Origin: an uncultured Cytophagales bacterium
Lineage (GTDB): Bacteria; Bacteroidota; Bacteroidia; Cytophagales; Amoebophilaceae
Assembly: GCA_905479855.1 (NCBI GenBank)
Contig: CAJQOF010000089.1
Span: 1 to 17,800, forward strand
Direction: 5' to 3'
DNA length: 17,800 nt
The notes under the pieces are model-generated. The model had not been told where the DNA came from and did not search any database. It saw only the letters and a program-made list of their open reading frames with translations. A program made the translations under genes and the position numbers. Below, one piece after another: positions 1 through 7,777 of this stretch; position 1 is the first letter of the stretch; each line of letters starts with the position of its first letter.

Positions 1-1
1 G

Positions 2-154
2 GAAGGGCTCACCAAAGTGGCCCAGGAGGCGCTTGCGCAGATAGAAGAAAAGGCATACCACCATATTGCAGGTGCCGAACATGTGCAGGAATGGATGAAG
101 CTAGGCATTGCCTTCTCTGGGAAGGAGGTGCAGGTGGCATACAAGGGAGCTTGA
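2..154 (+). CDS. PD-(D/E)XK nuclease-family protein, C-terminal end (5' truncated by window)
   Basis: An open frame enters from the left edge and ends at TGA 152-154, giving the last 50 residues of a protein. The pattern of a helix containing ALAQIEEKAYHH, then a short segment, then a beta strand GIAFSGKEVQVAYKG, is what I recall at the C-terminus of the PD-(D/E)XK (DUF1703-like) domain. In Bacteroidota that domain usually follows an AAA-ATPase-like domain in a protein of roughly 500-600 residues. The catalytic residues would lie upstream and are not visible. Its function in this family is not established; a defence or mobile-element role has been suggested by others. It converges on the helicase gene with a 3-base gap. 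The family call rests on pattern memory over 50 residues, so confidence is moderate. Confidence 0.6.
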   Translation, partial: EGLTKVAQEALAQIEEKAYHHIAGAEHVQEWMKLGIAFSGKEVQVAYKGA

Positions 155-157
155 GCG

Positions 158-2389
158 CTAAGCCACTATCCTCAACTTCGCAAAACTCAGCAGCAACGTC
201 TTCTCCCCAACCCCAGCAAAGTCAATCTTCGCCCTGCGGCCACCGCCATCTTCTAACAGGCGCACCACCCCCTCGCCAAACTTCGGGTGCTCCACCCGCA
301 TGCCCACCGCAAGGTTGGAGGTATCACTGGGCTTAAAATCAGCAGGCACTGCACCGCGCAAGGCAGGGGATGTTTGTTGCGTGGCGGTATTTATTCTACG
401 TACCTGTGGGTGAGCCTGGCTATTGTGCGCTACCGAGAAAGTTTTGGGTACACTTTGCTGCAAGCAGGCAGGGTCAATCTCAATAATAAAGCGACTGGGC
501 TCACACTGCTTTAGCCGGCCAAAGCGGTACCTGCTGAGCGCATAGGTCAAAAAGGCTTTTTGCTGGGCACGGGTAACGGCTACATAAAAGAGCCGACGCT
601 CCTCCTCTAGGTCAGCCCGGCTATTCAGCATCATCTGCGAAGGAAACAAGTCCTCCTCCATGCCCACAATATAGACGTACGCAAACTCCAGCCCCTTGGA
701 AGCGTGGATGGTCATCAGCGTGACTTTGTCCATATCTGCCTGCTCGGCTTCATCGGCGTTCGTGAGGAGCGAAATATCTTGCAAAAAGGCCCCTAGGCTC
801 GCATCTTCATTTTCCTGATTGGCCGTAAACTCCTTGATGCCATTCAGCAGCTCTTGCACATTCTCGTAGCGGCCTAGCCCCTCTATGGTTTTGTCCTCGT
901 GCAGCTCTTTCAGCAAGCCGGACTGCTTGACAATGTTACTCGCAATATGGTACGCATCGTTTTGGTCGAGTTCGGAGGCATTACTTTGTATCATGCTGCC
1001 AAACGCCTCAATACTAACGGCCACCCGCCCCCCCAAAAAGCTAGAAGCATTGCACACAACTTCCCACATGGGAATGGTATGGTCTGTGGCCGCCACCATC
1101 ATTTTCTCCACACTACTATCCCCAATACCCCTTTTAGGTAAGTTGATTACACGCTTCAGCGCCGCTTCGTCGTTGGGGTTGACCAATAGCCGCAGGTAGG
1201 CGAGCAGGTCTTTTACTTCTTTTCTTTGGTAGAAAGAGGTACCCCCAACAATGCGGTAGGGAAGGTTGATCTTGCGCAGCGCTTCCTCCATCGCCCGGGA
1301 CTGGCTATTGGTACGGTAGAGTATGGCAAAGTCATTGTGTTGCAGATTTTTGTTGGCCCGCGCCTCAAAGATGGAAGCAGCCACCAGCCGACCCTCTTCG
1401 GTATCTGTTACCGCCTTAATAAGGCCCACAGGCTCGCCCTGGTTGTTCTCTGTCCAAACTTTTTTCTGAAGTTGCCCTTTGTTGTGGCCAATAATAGAAT
1501 TAGCAGCATTGACGATGTGCTGTGTAGAGCGGTAGTTCTGCTCTAGTTTAATCACCTGCAATGCCTTGTGATCTTTCTCAAAGTTGAGAATGTTCTGGAT
1601 ATCTGCCCCACGAAAGGCATAGATACTCTGCGCATCATCCCCCACCACGCAGATGTTTTGGTGCACCATGGCCAGCTTCTTCACAATAGCGTACTGCACC
1701 AGGTTAGTGTCTTGGAACTCATCAATTAAGATATACCGAAAGCGCTCCTGGTACTTTTTCAGCACATCTGGGTGGCGGCTAATCAGCTGGTAGGTATTAA
1801 AAAGCAAGTCATCAAAATCCATCGCCCCCGCCTTGAAGCACCGGTCCACGTACTTCAGAAAGATCTCGCCCATGCGCGGCTTGCGGGCTTTTTCGTCATC
1901 CGCTTGGTAGCCAGGGTTATCCGCATAGGCTTGCGCAGCGATCAACCTATTTTTAGCGCCCGAAATGCGTGACAGCACCACATTGGCTTTGTACACCTTA
2001 TCGTCCAACCCCATCTCCTTAATGATAGCCCGGAGCAAAGCCTTACTATCGTCTGTGTCATAGATGGTAAAGTTGGTAGGATAGTTGAGGAGCGTCGCTT
2101 CCCTGCGCAAGATGCGCATAAAAACACTGTGGAAGGTCCCAAGCCAAAGGTTCTTGGCCGCAGGGCCCACCACTTTCTCAATCCGATGTCGCATCTCTTT
2201 GGCCGCTTTGTTGGTAAAGGTGAGCGCCAGAATGTTAAATGGATCAACATGCTTCTCCTTCAGCAGGTACGCAATGCGATGCGTGAGCACACTTGTTTTG
2301 CCAGAGCCAGCCCCGGCGATAATCATATACGCCCCCTCTGTGCTGGTGACGGCTTGTTGTTGTACTGCATTAAGGTGAGATAGGTCCAT
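158..2389 (-). CDS. pcrA: ATP-dependent 3'-5' DNA helicase, UvrD/PcrA type (superfamily 1A)
   Basis: This 743-residue protein has the full UvrD/PcrA motif set. The Q motif (LNAVQQQAV) lies near residue 6 and Walker A (GAGSGKTS) near 26. Motif Ia (TFTNKAAKEM) follows, then GTFHSVFMRIL, Walker B (LIDEFQDTN), motif III (VVGDDAQSIYAFRGA), motif IV (QNYRST), motif V (MTIHASKGLEF) and motif VI (FYVAVTRAQ). The C-terminus (VGMRVEHPKFGEGVV onward) is the small Tudor-like fold that in PcrA binds RNA polymerase, which favours pcrA over rep. Length is normal for the family. Known role: unwinding DNA in nucleotide-excision and mismatch repair and removing stalled polymerases. The ATG at 2389 places the Q motif at the usual distance and no better start is nearby. 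No Shine-Dalgarno sequence is visible. Choice of uvrD or pcrA as symbol is conventional. Confidence 0.96.
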   Translation of the reverse strand: MDLSHLNAVQQQAVTSTEGAYMIIAGAGSGKTSVLTHRIAYLLKEKHVDPFNILALTFTNKAAKEMRHRIEKVVGPAAKNLWLGTFHSVFMRILRREATLLNYPTNFTIYDTDDSKALLRAIIKEMGLDDKVYKANVVLSRISGAKNRLIAAQAYADNPGYQADDEKARKPRMGEIFLKYVDRCFKAGAMDFDDLLFNTYQLISRHPDVLKKYQERFRYILIDEFQDTNLVQYAIVKKLAMVHQNICVVGDDAQSIYAFRGADIQNILNFEKDHKALQVIKLEQNYRSTQHIVNAANSIIGHNKGQLQKKVWTENNQGEPVGLIKAVTDTEEGRLVAASIFEARANKNLQHNDFAILYRTNSQSRAMEEALRKINLPYRIVGGTSFYQRKEVKDLLAYLRLLVNPNDEAALKRVINLPKRGIGDSSVEKMMVAATDHTIPMWEVVCNASSFLGGRVAVSIEAFGSMIQSNASELDQNDAYHIASNIVKQSGLLKELHEDKTIEGLGRYENVQELLNGIKEFTANQENEDASLGAFLQDISLLTNADEAEQADMDKVTLMTIHASKGLEFAYVYIVGMEEDLFPSQMMLNSRADLEEERRLFYVAVTRAQQKAFLTYALSRYRFGRLKQCEPSRFIIEIDPACLQQSVPKTFSVAHNSQAHPQVRRINTATQQTSPALRGAVPADFKPSDTSNLAVGMRVEHPKFGEGVVRLLEDGGGRRAKIDFAGVGEKTLLLSFAKLRIVA

Positions 2390-3289
2390 TGTGTGGCTGT
2401 TTAGTTTTGTATAGAATTCCCTCAGAACAACGCTACTAGGCGGCTATTGGCAACTGGAGGCTATAGATAGGTATGTACGTTATTGCTGCGGGCTGCTTTT
2501 ATTGGAGCGATGCATCATTACTCCAGACTCCAGCCGTAGCAAAGAGCGGGCGAGGCTGTCTAAGCGAGAACGGTACATTATTGCGGGAGATAGCATAAGC
2601 GCGTAAGATAATGCGGCCGTTATTGCCGTGTGCTTACACCGGCGCAACCATCCAGTAAGGCTGCCAGGCTATCTCCACTTGCTGCGCCTTACCACCTCGT
2701 CTCTACGCAAACCTGTAGTAGCGATGATGAACGGAACATTCCTATTTTCCCAAGCAAGTTGGTTACAATGCTTAGGGTACGCTGTTGCATTGCTTCTACG
2801 CTCCCTCGCTCCCTTCTCTTTTTAAAGCTTGTCCGTAAGTCATAACAATATCAGATTTAGTAAGAAGTACTCCTTCAACCCATATTGAGCACATCTGCTC
2901 CAGGAGGCTACAAATGCACAAATTTATTTTGCATAACCCGCTTTTTGAAGGCTTAGAGGGGAACCTGCTCAAGATCGGCTTCAATAAAAACGTCCCTTGT
3001 ATAACCCGCACAAAAACCTCTCCAATAGGCCAAATAAGCAATATTCGAAGGGATCTATAGGAGGTCTAACGAATTGATAATTTTTTCTGCCCGCTTCTTT
3101 ACCGCTAAGGGATGCAGCGAACGGTAGCATGAGGTCAATATATCCATCGGTAACCTCCTTTATGCACGCTGCAAAGACCTCCCGATAGGCGGCGGAATCG
3201 AGCTCGAAGTTACCATCCCTGCCCTATTTAAGCAAAATTGGCCTAGGAGCACAGATGCTATCAATCAGAAGTGCTGCGTCTACTTAGGC
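2390..3289. other. Gene-poor interval between mnmG and pcrA
   Basis: I see no intact gene, tRNA or rRNA here. Short frames exist on both strands, but none has convincing protein character along its whole length. The half next to mnmG (about 2940-3289, minus strand) reads like decayed coding sequence and is listed separately. The half next to pcrA presumably holds the pcrA promoter, but no clear Bacteroidota-type promoter (TTTG and TAnnTTTG) could be picked out. Confidence 0.6.
2940..3289 (-). pseudogene. Possible decayed protein-coding remnant downstream of mnmG
   Basis: On the minus strand a frame just after mnmG reads like protein (LLIDSICAPRPILLK, stop, then NFELDSAAYREVFAACIKEV and onward to about 3085). 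Near an A-run (about 3083-3088) the protein-like character moves to another frame (KIINSLDLL, stop, IAYLAYWRGFCAGYTRDVF), followed by more stops. In-frame stops plus an apparent frameshift suggest a gene relic. No family is recognisable and no start codon is evident. This could be chance; the evidence is amino-acid composition only. Confidence 0.25.
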
Positions 3290-3307
3290 CTACCGCCCTA
3301 AGTAGAC
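3278..3307 (-). terminator. Perfect 11-bp inverted repeat spanning the mnmG stop codon
   Basis: The arms 3278-3288 and 3297-3307 are exact reverse complements (GTCTACTTAGG and CCTAAGTAGAC) around an 8-base loop, and the mnmG TAG (3290-3292) is inside the loop. In mnmG mRNA this would form a strong hairpin at the very end of the gene. No U-tract follows on the minus strand, so a classical intrinsic terminator is not demonstrated. An mRNA 3'-end stabiliser or protein-binding palindrome is equally possible. Confidence 0.45.
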
Positions 3308-5155
3308 CATGAGGATAGAGATATCTGCGGGTGAAACACCGCTAATTTTGGTTGCTTGGCCCAATGTCGCCGGTTTTATACGCGCTAGTTTTTCTATGGC
3401 TTCAGCCGAGAGTGCTCGAATAGCCTCATAGTTAAAATCATTAGGGAAGCGATAATTCTCTAGCCGCTTTACCCTATCCACCTGCTCTCTCTCCTTTTCG
3501 ATGTACTCCGCATACTTCAGCTGTATTTCTGTTTGCTCTAGTATCTCCTGGTCATACGCCTGCAACTGTTCGCTCAGTGCTTCATTGAGGGGGGCAAGCA
3601 GTGCTAGATTCAGCTCAGACCTTTTTAGGAGCTGATAGACAGTTTGTTTCTCCTTTATGGGGGAAGCATTCAGGTGCATCAGTTGTGGGTTGATTGTTTC
3701 TGGCAGCAACTTCTGCGTCTTAAAAGATTTTAAAAGCTGCGCAACGCCCTTTTCTTTGGCCTGCGTGCGCGCCAGTCGCTCATCACTCGCCAACCCTAGT
3801 TGGTGCCCTATAGGCGTTAAGCGCAAATCCGCATTGTCCTGGCGCAATAAAATCCGAAACTCGGCCCTAGAAGTAAACATCCGATAAGGCTCATCTGTAA
3901 CCTTGGTCGTTAAGTCATCAATGAGCACCCCGATGTAGCCCTCTGCTCTAGACAAAACCAGTGGGGTTTTATCCTGCACCTTTTGGTGCGCATTAATACC
4001 CGCCATTAGCCCCTGGCAAGCAGCTTCCTCATAGCCAGTGGTCCCATTGATCTGCCCGGCAAAGTATAAGTTCTCTATCCGATGCGTCTCTAGCGTATTT
4101 TTAAGCTGTGTAGCCGGAAAATAGTCATACTCAATGGCGTAGCCTGGGCGGAACATCTTGGCGCGCTCAAAACCTGCAATGGCCTGGATGGCTTTTTGCT
4201 GGACATCTTCTGCCAAAGAGGTAGAAAACCCATTGACATAAATCTCCACCGTATGCCAGCCTTCTGGCTCCACAAAAATTTGGTGGCGCTCCCGCTCTGC
4301 AAACCGTTTTATCTTGTCCTCAATAGAAGGGCAATACCGCGGCCCCGTCCCCTGAATGCGGCCAGTGAACATGGGAGACTGGCTGAAACCGCTTTCCAGG
4401 ATCTGATGCACTTTTTTATTGGTATAGGTCATATAACAGCTCCTTTGTTGGCGTAGCGGCTGGGTAGTAGGCAAGAATGAAAACGTCCCTGGCTGTTCAT
4501 CACCCGGTTGCTCTTCCATCTTTTTGTAATCCAATGATCTACCATCTACACGCGGCGGCGTGCCGGTCTTCATTCTCCCCGCCTCAAAGCCCAGAGAGAC
4601 CAATTGTTCCGTTAAACCCGTAGCATTTCCCTCCCCCGTTCGGCCACCACCAAACTGCTTTTCTCCAATATGAATGAGGCCATTCAAGAAAGTGCCATTG
4701 GTGAGTACAACGGTTTTTCCCTTTATTGCTAGCCCCATGCCTGTCTTTACCCCCACAACGCGCTTGTCCTTTACCACAATTTCGCGCACCATATCTTGCC
4801 AGAAGTCGACATTGGGCGTAGCCTCCAAGGCCAACCGCCACGCCTCTGCAAAACGCATGCGGTCGTTTTGCGCTCTGGGGCTCCACATAGCAGGCCCCTT
4901 CGACTTATTCAGCATGCGAAACTGAATCATAGACTGGTCAGCAATGATGCCCGACATCCCCCCCAGTGCATCGATTTCGCGCACAATTTGCCCCTTGGCA
5001 ATGCCACCCATAGCGGGATTGCAAGACATTTGGGCAATGGTGTTCATGTTCATTGTTATCAACAGCACCTTGGAACCCAGCTTGGCGGCAGCGGCAGCGG
5101 CCTCGCAGCCAGCATGGCCTGCGCCTACCACAATCAGATCGTATTCTGGAAACAT
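3290..5155 (-). CDS. mnmG: tRNA uridine-5-carboxymethylaminomethyl modification enzyme MnmG (GidA)
   Basis: This 621-residue protein is normal length for MnmG. With MnmE, MnmG uses FAD and methylene-tetrahydrofolate to modify the wobble uridine (position 34) of several tRNAs. The N-terminus carries the FAD-binding dinucleotide motif (VVGAGHAGCEAA, about residues 10-21). Family blocks follow in order: NPAMGGIAKGQIVREIDALGG, the GEKQFGGGRTGEGNATGL block, GRMKTGTPPRVDGRS, and GPRYCPSIEDK with the conserved cysteine. Then come PGYAIEYDYFPATQL, FAGQINGTTGYEEAA and FTSRAEFRILLRQDNADLRL. The C-terminal helical MnmE/tRNA-interaction domain is complete. The ATG at 5155 starts directly before the FAD motif; no Shine-Dalgarno sequence is seen. 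The gene is often near the replication origin in bacteria, which fits the parS-like site upstream. Confidence 0.98.
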   Translation of the reverse strand: MFPEYDLIVVGAGHAGCEAAAAAAKLGSKVLLITMNMNTIAQMSCNPAMGGIAKGQIVREIDALGGMSGIIADQSMIQFRMLNKSKGPAMWSPRAQNDRMRFAEAWRLALEATPNVDFWQDMVREIVVKDKRVVGVKTGMGLAIKGKTVVLTNGTFLNGLIHIGEKQFGGGRTGEGNATGLTEQLVSLGFEAGRMKTGTPPRVDGRSLDYKKMEEQPGDEQPGTFSFLPTTQPLRQQRSCYMTYTNKKVHQILESGFSQSPMFTGRIQGTGPRYCPSIEDKIKRFAERERHQIFVEPEGWHTVEIYVNGFSTSLAEDVQQKAIQAIAGFERAKMFRPGYAIEYDYFPATQLKNTLETHRIENLYFAGQINGTTGYEEAACQGLMAGINAHQKVQDKTPLVLSRAEGYIGVLIDDLTTKVTDEPYRMFTSRAEFRILLRQDNADLRLTPIGHQLGLASDERLARTQAKEKGVAQLLKSFKTQKLLPETINPQLMHLNASPIKEKQTVYQLLKRSELNLALLAPLNEALSEQLQAYDQEILEQTEIQLKYAEYIEKEREQVDRVKRLENYRFPNDFNYEAIRALSAEAIEKLARIKPATLGQATKISGVSPADISILMVYLGR

Positions 5156-5188
5156 ATTAGTTCTTATTCGGTTACGGGTTTAAACCAC

Positions 5189-5210
5189 GAATATTCCACG
5201 TGGAACATTC
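5189..5210. promoter_or_regulatory. Candidate parS (ParB-binding) site upstream of mnmG
   Basis: The 22-base sequence is an almost perfect palindrome (10 of 11 pairs) with the exact core TTCCACGTGGAA at 5194-5205. The 16-base centre at 5192-5207 (TATTCCACGTGGAACA) differs at one position from the known bacterial parS form TGTTCCACGTGGAACA. ParB binds such sites to organise origin segregation, and they cluster near oriC, where gidA/mnmG is often located. No parA or parB gene is in the window. A palindromic binding site for another regulator of mnmG is the alternative. Confidence 0.6.
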
Positions 5211-5678
5211 GGCATAGCACACTACGGCTACTCTCTGTCTGTGGTCTTTAGCCTACAGACTTTCTGCGTGCGCTTCTTTGAGATACTGCGCCTTGTTCAG
5301 CATAACGAAAAGGTATGCTTCTTTTAAAACTAAGCGTGCAGTGTAGTCTTCAGGATACCGATAGCAGCGGGGAGCGATAGCCCTTTCCGGAAAACTTTTG
5401 GCCAATCATGGCTACGCAGCAACCCTGGGAGGCACAAACCTACCACAGCACAGAGCCGTAAATTGCGCTTTCCTGAACCATTGGCGCCAATAGCCAAGTA
5501 ACGGAGTAGCGCTACAAATTTAGGGCTAGAAATAAAAAAACACCGAAAAAGCTCCTTACTCTCTGGTTAACAACCACTTATGTCTCGATTCTAACCAATA
5601 AAGCAGAGGGCTATCGCGTGAAGATTTTCTTGCTCCAACAAAAAGTGCGCTAATTACTAATCTAGAAACATTTTTATG

Positions 5679-5708
5679 CTACGTGGTAGTTGTTTTATAG
5701 CCACGTAG
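5679..5708. repeat. Inverted repeat, 8-bp arms
   Basis: CTACGTGG (5679-5686) and CCACGTAG (5701-5708) are exact reverse complements around a 14-base AT-rich spacer. A short T-rich stretch (CTCTTTTGT) follows on the plus strand. It could be a weak terminator-like hairpin of a lost gene or a dyad binding site; there is no adjacent gene to assign it to. Confidence 0.35.
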
Positions 5709-6260
5709 GCTCTTTTGTATACGAATACCGTTTGGTGGTGATTTTAAGGGCGTGTGAAAACGTCATTCAGCCATTATTGACTTTCCATGTGGGAGGCCTG
5801 CAATAAAGCACGGCAAGCTTCGGCTTTTTGCGCATGGCCTTTGCGATACATGGAGCAATTATTGTAACTACCCAGGCAGCTAAAACAACGTATACGCAGC
5901 TTAAAGAGGGTTTAAGGGTTTGGCCGAGCCGTCATTGGCTGATTTTTCCCTAAAAAGCGCAATTTTAGGTTTAAAATTCATTCGTTACCCTTGTTTAAAG
6001 CTCCTCAGGGCCGATTAGGGGGGCAGGGTAGTTGCCAATTAGTAATCCTGCACATCGCATGCGAGGATATTCTTACGTTTATGTAGTTACTTTGCGAGGG
6101 TAATGAGGGTGACGAAGGTAATTATGAGTAAGTAACGATTGCATAGATAAAAAAAGGGTACTTGGGCTATTTTCCTGATTCTACCAATATTGAAGAGAGT
6201 GGCGCGTTTGTTTATCAAGTAGTTAATCCAGCAATTAACCCAAATTAAACCCAGCATACT

Positions 6261-7733
6261 ATGGCTCCTTTAGCGCACCCTATTGATATCGGCATTTTTG
6301 TTCTTTTCTTGGCCATTACCCTCTTTGTGGGACTCAAATATGGCCGATCTGTTAAAACACTCCGGGAATATGCTTTAGGTGGGCGAAACTTCTCCACCCC
6401 CACACTCGCGGCCACTATTGTGGCCACATTGGTTACGGGCAGCTTCCTGACCTTCAGGCCAGAGCAAATTTACAGCAATGGGCTGTTCTTTATTCTGTTA
6501 TACCTGAGCGCTGACTTTGGCACCTTATTCGTCACCGGTGTAGTATTTGCCAAGCGCATGAAGCCATTCTTGGGGAGCACTTCCATAGCGGCAACCATGG
6601 GGGACCTCTACGGCAAACAAGTGCGCACCATCACAGCCATCTTCGGCACCCTTTTGTCCATTGGCTTTGTAGCCCTGCAGTTTAAGGCCGGGGCAAAGAT
6701 CTTTAGCCTCATTCTTGGCACCGAGAGTACCCACACAGCTATTATTGCAGCCAGCGTCGTCATTATCTATTCCGCTTTTGGCGGTATTCGCGCGGTCACC
6801 TTCACCGATATCTTGCAGTTCTTCACCTTTGGAACGCTCATTCCCATTCTTGCGTTAATGATTTGGGAGCAGGTCAGTGGGTTTGATGCAGTAATGCATA
6901 TGCTAGCAACAACCCCCCAGTTTAGCCCAAAAGAATTACTGGGCTCCTCCGGCAATGGTATTGGCTTATTAACGCTACTCCCCCTCTGCTTTATTCCGGT
7001 TTTCTCACCACCCATTTTTCAGCGCGCAGCCATGGCAAAAAACGTTGCGCAAGTGCGCAGCTCTTTTTTGCACGCAGCGCTAATTTGTTTGGTGCTAACC
7101 CTCTTTATTGTTTGGATCACCATTTTGGTGCGCACCAATAACCCCGACATGGCGCCGGGAAATATCTTGCGCCACATTATTGAAAAGTACTCCTCTGTAG
7201 GATTTACAGGTATTCTCTTTGCGGGTACCATGGCCACGGTGATGTCCACAGCAGATTCTAACCTCAATGCTGCCGCTATCCTTATTGTTAACGATATTAT
7301 AGCACCGTTAAGAGCTGATGGTAGTAAAAAGCTAACAAAAGAGGAGGACAAAAAACAACTTATATTGGCTAGGATTGCTTCACTCACCATTGGCATGCTT
7401 GCCTTGGTTATGGCACTAGTGCCTGCCAGCTACGTGGCGCTTGTGCGGCTTATTCTAGGGTTCTATATGTCTGTGGTTACTGTTCCCCTACTGCTTGCCA
7501 TGTTTGGCTTCCGCAGCGGCGCCAAACCCGCGCTCTTAGGCATGGGGCTAGGGTTTATGACGGTGCTGTTATGGCGCATCTTTTTGGAAGATGTTGGCAT
7601 TGATGCAACCATTCCAGGTATTATGGCTAACTTGGCGGGCATACTCGGCAGCCATTACCTCTTGGGAGAAAAAGGGGGCTTTAAGAAAACAATCCTCAAT
7701 GCAATTGAACTTGATATTGATGATGATTGGTAA
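6261..7733 (+). CDS. Sodium:solute symporter (SSS) family permease, array gene 1
   Basis: This 490-residue, highly hydrophobic protein is the right length for a 13-helix SSS (PutP/SGLT-type) inner-membrane transporter that moves a solute with sodium. Family marks are GGRNFSTPTL at residues 40-49 before helix 2, the IYSAFGGIRAVTFTD block near residues 170-185, and MSTADSNLN with Ser329-Thr330, aligning with the sodium-liganding Ser340-Thr341 of E. coli PutP. Its first-site segment (TGSFLTFRPEQ, with Arg66 and Glu68) differs from all its neighbours, and its tail (ELDIDDDW) is acidic rather than GGWVKK. It begins the array; the next gene starts 44 bases after its stop. The start at 6261 gives MAPLAHPIDI, matching the N-termini of the other members. 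The substrate cannot be inferred. Confidence 0.9.
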   Translation: MAPLAHPIDIGIFVLFLAITLFVGLKYGRSVKTLREYALGGRNFSTPTLAATIVATLVTGSFLTFRPEQIYSNGLFFILLYLSADFGTLFVTGVVFAKRMKPFLGSTSIAATMGDLYGKQVRTITAIFGTLLSIGFVALQFKAGAKIFSLILGTESTHTAIIAASVVIIYSAFGGIRAVTFTDILQFFTFGTLIPILALMIWEQVSGFDAVMHMLATTPQFSPKELLGSSGNGIGLLTLLPLCFIPVFSPPIFQRAAMAKNVAQVRSSFLHAALICLVLTLFIVWITILVRTNNPDMAPGNILRHIIEKYSSVGFTGILFAGTMATVMSTADSNLNAAAILIVNDIIAPLRADGSKKLTKEEDKKQLILARIASLTIGMLALVMALVPASYVALVRLILGFYMSVVTVPLLLAMFGFRSGAKPALLGMGLGFMTVLLWRIFLEDVGIDATIPGIMANLAGILGSHYLLGEKGGFKKTILNAIELDIDDDW

Positions 7734-7777
7734 AACCGATCAACTTATCTACTAAAACAAACCAGCACACCTACACT

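Larger units (their letters stand above)
5156..6260. other. 1.1-kb intergenic region between divergent mnmG and the symporter array
   Basis: No intact gene, tRNA or rRNA is recognisable. It contains a parS-like palindrome (5189-5210) and an inverted repeat (5679-5708). Protein-like fragments occur on the minus strand: one of about 50 codons ends at 5253 (including YPEDYTARLVLKEAYLF), one lies in another frame at about 5330-5520, and one of about 45 codons ends at 5774 (including YRKGHAQKAEACRALLQAS). Stops and frame changes make these gene relics at best. The right end must hold the start of the symporter transcript, but no convincing promoter is visible. DnaA boxes of the TTATCCACA type were not found. 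Confidence 0.6.

Noticed and set aside
158..2389. Plus-strand frames of 65-106 codons opposite the helicase gene
   Set aside because: They are shadows of the strongly conserved minus-strand gene with no domain signals of their own.
2796..3041. Minus-strand 81-codon frame after mnmG
   Set aside because: Its composition is not convincing and it competes with protein-like fragments in other frames; not called as a gene.
3055..3161. Minus-strand 30-codon frame (3147 to 3055) with a strong AAAGGAGGT 5 bases before its ATG
   Set aside because: The surrounding genes use no Shine-Dalgarno sequence, the peptide has no recognisable features, and it lies within apparently decayed sequence; probably chance.
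6055..6064. Perfect 10-bp palindrome TCGCATGCGA upstream of array gene 1
   Set aside because: Too short and isolated to support an operator call; no second copy near the other starts.
5156..6260. Possible replication origin next to the parS-like site
   Set aside because: No cluster of DnaA boxes or AT-rich unwinding element was recognised, and dnaA/dnaN/parAB are absent from the window.
6065..6260. Bacteroidota-type promoter for the symporter array
   Set aside because: TTACTTTG at about 6086 only partly resembles TAnnTTTG and lacks a properly spaced TTTG; not supportable.
7727..7777. Upstream in-frame ATG at 7727 as the start of the fusion gene
   Set aside because: It overlaps the end of gene 1 and adds 17 residues without counterpart; ATG 7778 gives an N-terminus aligned with all paralogues.
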